NCBI GenBank assembly: GCA_014529385.2
Contig: CM043943.1
Location: 97,922,855-97,986,854, forward strand
Source of the DNA: Adiantum capillus-veneris
Lineage: Eukaryota; Streptophyta; Polypodiopsida; Polypodiales; Pteridaceae
Direction: 5' to 3'
Length of the DNA stretch: 64,000 nt
The number at the start of each line of letters is the position of its first letter. Position 1 is the first letter of the stretch. A program made the translations under genes and the position numbers. The notes beneath the pieces are model-generated. The model saw only the letters and a program-made list of their open reading frames with translations, had not been told where the DNA came from and searched no databases. Below, piece after piece: positions 61,475 through 64,000 of this stretch.

Positions 61475-61725
61475 ATAATTTTTGACACAATAGTATTCCT
61501 GATTGTATATGCTTTTATGATAGACATATCAACAACTCTTGCGGATACAATTTTGAATGTCTTGATGTTTATTACAACTTTTCTAATTTTATGCAATAGA
61601 GTTTTTGACTTGCAATTTGAGTTTGTGGGATTCAAAATATTATGCTCATATTTTAGAAATTGTTATTTAAACACGTCATTCTATGCCTTGACCCTCACAT
61701 TTGTGAGAGGGTAGGTTCCTATGCT

Positions 61726-61800
<75 letters not shown>

Positions 61801-62029
61801 GATAAGGAAGGGAGAAAATAATGCATGTTGCTAGGATGTGTGATATAAGATCTAAAGTCAGTATTTTTTTAAAACTTACACACCTCATGCTTTGTGTGAT
61901 AATGTTTTCTGTTGTATGACAAGATGTTAAGTTTGTAGTATATACTGCACAAGGGATTGCTTCCTTTGTGGTAATTAACATAGAGTTCATCTTTATATGC
62001 ATTGTGATGTACTTTTTAATGGTACAACT
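61475..62029. other. AT-rich spacer with (GA)n
   Basis: No gene seen. (GA)n occupies 61725-61797. Confidence 0.6.
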
Positions 62030-62443
62030 ATGGAAAACACTAATAACAATGCCATAATTGAGAGTGAGTCCACTCCTCCAAGGTTTGCCAATGTTCGAGT
62101 AGCAAAGAGAAGGGCTCGATGCGTGGGATCCTCTTCTGCTCCTTCTATGGTACATGATGGAAATGACCAAGTCTTGGTTGCATTGCGGGACTTCTTTGCC
62201 CGTACAGAGTCTAGGCAGTTGGACTTTGAAAGACACTTAGAAACACTCCTAGATGTGACTCAGCAAGCCAATGGCCAACGAATTGTAGACCTTCGCAATG
62301 AGGTGTGTTCATATGTAGAGCTCTTCAATGGCGAAATGAATCACATTGAGGAGAATAGGTCCATCATGTTGGTGCACATGGAGCAACAACAATTTGAATT
62401 GATGCAGGGCTCATACATGATGGGAATTCCAGATCCAAATTGA
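62030..62443 (+). CDS. Unrecognised coiled-coil protein candidate, 137 codons
   Basis: Starts at MENTNNNAII. An earlier in-frame ATG at 61997 would add 11 residues, but the 62030 start has the better (ctATGGA) context. The N-terminal third is polar with a basic patch (VRVAKRRARC), which could bind nucleic acid or direct nuclear import. The rest is helical and acidic (ALRDFFARTESRQLDFERHLETLL; NGEMNHIEENRSIMLVHMEQQQFEL). In another frame directly after it, 62431-62564 continues with regular heptads (VLKERVHALEGEVTRLKVHLNRLNAL) and a stop, so the original protein was probably longer with one frame change or intron near 62430. Composition is normal for a real protein. Function unknown; a transposon accessory protein is possible. 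Confidence 0.4.
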   Translation: MENTNNNAIIESESTPPRFANVRVAKRRARCVGSSSAPSMVHDGNDQVLVALRDFFARTESRQLDFERHLETLLDVTQQANGQRIVDLRNEVCSYVELFNGEMNHIEENRSIMLVHMEQQQFELMQGSYMMGIPDPN

Positions 62444-62564
62444 TGTACTTAAAGAGCGGGTTCATGCTCTAGAAGGAGAGGTTACGCGGCTCAAGGTCCA
62501 CCTAAATCGATTGAATGCATTGATGACAAAGATGGCTCAAGCTTTTGATGCATGTTCCATATAG

Positions 62565-64000
62565 ATGCGTTCAATCTTGGCTACTAGAAATAATTGAACT
62601 CCTGGTTTTGTGTGCTCATTTGATTGGATGTCGTGATGTACTAAAGCATAACTTGCTTTGAACTACGTTGACAGGGTAGATTAATGAACATGTTGTTTTG
62701 TTTGGTTCTATAGTTGTGTTGCTTCATGTGTATGGCATGAAGCCATGTACTTAAGTTTTGAGACGCCGATTGAAACTATATTTGTGTCAAAACAATATGG
62801 AGTAATACATTTGTGCCTTGAAACGTAAAGTAACACGTCATTAAGAAAGAGGCTTCAATTACTATGACTATTATTAGCTATGTGAGCTTCACGGTGGAAA
62901 TGAAATACATGAAAGCTAGATAAATTCCAAAATATTTTTCCGCTATCAAAACTTCATTGTGAAAGTTATCTTTAGGTTTATAGGTAAAATTTGTCTTACT
63001 TTAGATTTGAAGGACCTTTTGCTATCCCAAATAATTGGGTAGTTGTAATTTTTAGATCCCATTATGAGTTTGTAATGACCATTGTAAACAACTTTAGACA
63101 AGGATCATGCACATTAAACCACTTGAACTCGGTATTTTAGTGCAATGATGCATATGCATACCCCTAAATTTGTGTCCTCTTGATAAAAATCAAACTTTCT
63201 CCTATGGATCTCTTTGCTTTGGAATTTAGTGACCAATGAGCCCCTATTATGATATGCGTCCATAAGATTTGTATAATGTAGAACTTATGGAAGGTTCAAA
63301 CAAGACAATAGGGTTTGTGGGGTTTTATTTGCAAAAAGGGTGATCAATGTATGATAGGTATCTAGAAAATTTGAGTATTATTATAGTTATTATGTGCTAT
63401 CGACTATAACTCCACACCAAAGCATCCTTTGTATGGCAATGGTATGCCACTAACTGTTTAGTTTGTTTTCGATGGATTTTGAAATTTTGCATGGAGACAT
63501 GAACAATGCCAATCATGAATAAATTTTTTTGGTGTTTGGAGGTTCATTGGTATTGCAGTTGGGGTTATTTGTTATCAAAAAAGGCATCAAAATCTCAATT
63601 TTAAGTTTTTTCTTCTATTTTTAAGTTGTTGCATATCTGTGGAATTTCTACTTTCATACATTATAGATGTTTTACATGTTTTATATCTTATTATGTGAGA
63701 ATGTTGAAAGTTTATGGCTTATATTTACATAAAGGAGTAGATTTGTGCAGCTCTTTATGCATGTTTGCGAGTGATTAAGAGCTAATAGTTTGCTACATAT
63801 TTAAGAGTTTTAGTGGTATTAATAGTGCACTCTTTTGGTTTGCACCAACTCATGGGTCGCATACTATAGTTGTTATGTTGATTCAATTATCTATGCACTT
63901 TCATTGTCATGCAAAGCTGATGTTGGTATTTCTTGGATGGGGTGGAATGTTCTATTTATAGATGCCCCGTCTTAGAAGACATTGGACATTGTCTACGTTT
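62565..64000. other. AT-rich non-coding end of the window
   Basis: No open frame with protein-like composition and no repeat structure recognised. Poly(T)-rich short words only. Confidence 0.6.

Overview
The window reads as nuclear DNA from a land plant with a large, repeat-rich genome. It carries Ty1/copia and Ty3/gypsy LTR retrotransposons of plant type (initiator-Met primer sites, a chromodomain Gypsy, and a Gypsy with two RNase H domains), decayed pentatricopeptide-repeat (PPR) genes, an intron-split type II DnaJ gene, and very dense microsatellites. A fern or other non-flowering lineage fits the style of the PPR and LINE remnants, but that is an inference. No bacterial or organellar features were seen.

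Layout. 1-13.3 kb is a graveyard of plus-strand Copia and Gypsy pieces. It holds the 3' tail of a chromodomain Gypsy, a Copia gag fragment, a 2.9 kb LTR element carrying only gag, and a second chromodomain Gypsy split by a 5.6 kb minus-strand Copia (A, 5223-10833, target duplication ATATA). A sister Copia (B, 13315-18475, target duplication GTGTA) follows, inserted at the edge of two tandem LTR-like units. 19.5-21.9 kb holds two copies of an unrecognised proline-rich, intron-bearing gene remnant around a CT/TA microsatellite. 22-29.3 kb is mostly non-coding, with two small tandem arrays and one possible terminal exon of a host gene. 29.3-30.0 kb is a broken LINE reverse transcriptase. 33.1-33.8 kb holds copies of a tRNA-derived SINE.

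The only clearly intact host gene is a three-exon type II DnaJ/HSP40 gene on the minus strand (36127-34399, predicted 339 aa). Next to it (38.3-40.65 kb, minus) lie two tandem copies of a decayed PPR gene. 41.6-52.9 kb is a large minus-strand Tat/Ogre-type Gypsy with roughly 2 kb, G-tract-rich LTRs, a second RNase H domain and extra reading frames upstream of gag. 53-55.5 kb holds microsatellites and two local repeat families. 56.2-60.5 kb is an autonomous-type Helitron (Rep-helicase) that has lost the catalytic-tyrosine part of Rep. Directly downstream, 60.7-62.6 kb shows an unrecognised set of phase-compatible exons with a chromodomain-like stretch, then a coiled-coil reading frame. These are the best candidates for something undescribed. 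The last 1.4 kb is AT-rich and looks empty.

Apart from the DnaJ gene, and possibly the 60.7-62.6 kb exons, almost everything is transposon sequence at different stages of decay. Nested insertions and target duplications give a relative order: the chromodomain Gypsy is older than Copia A, and the LTR-like tandem is older than Copia B. All calls are from reading the sequence; no database search was run.
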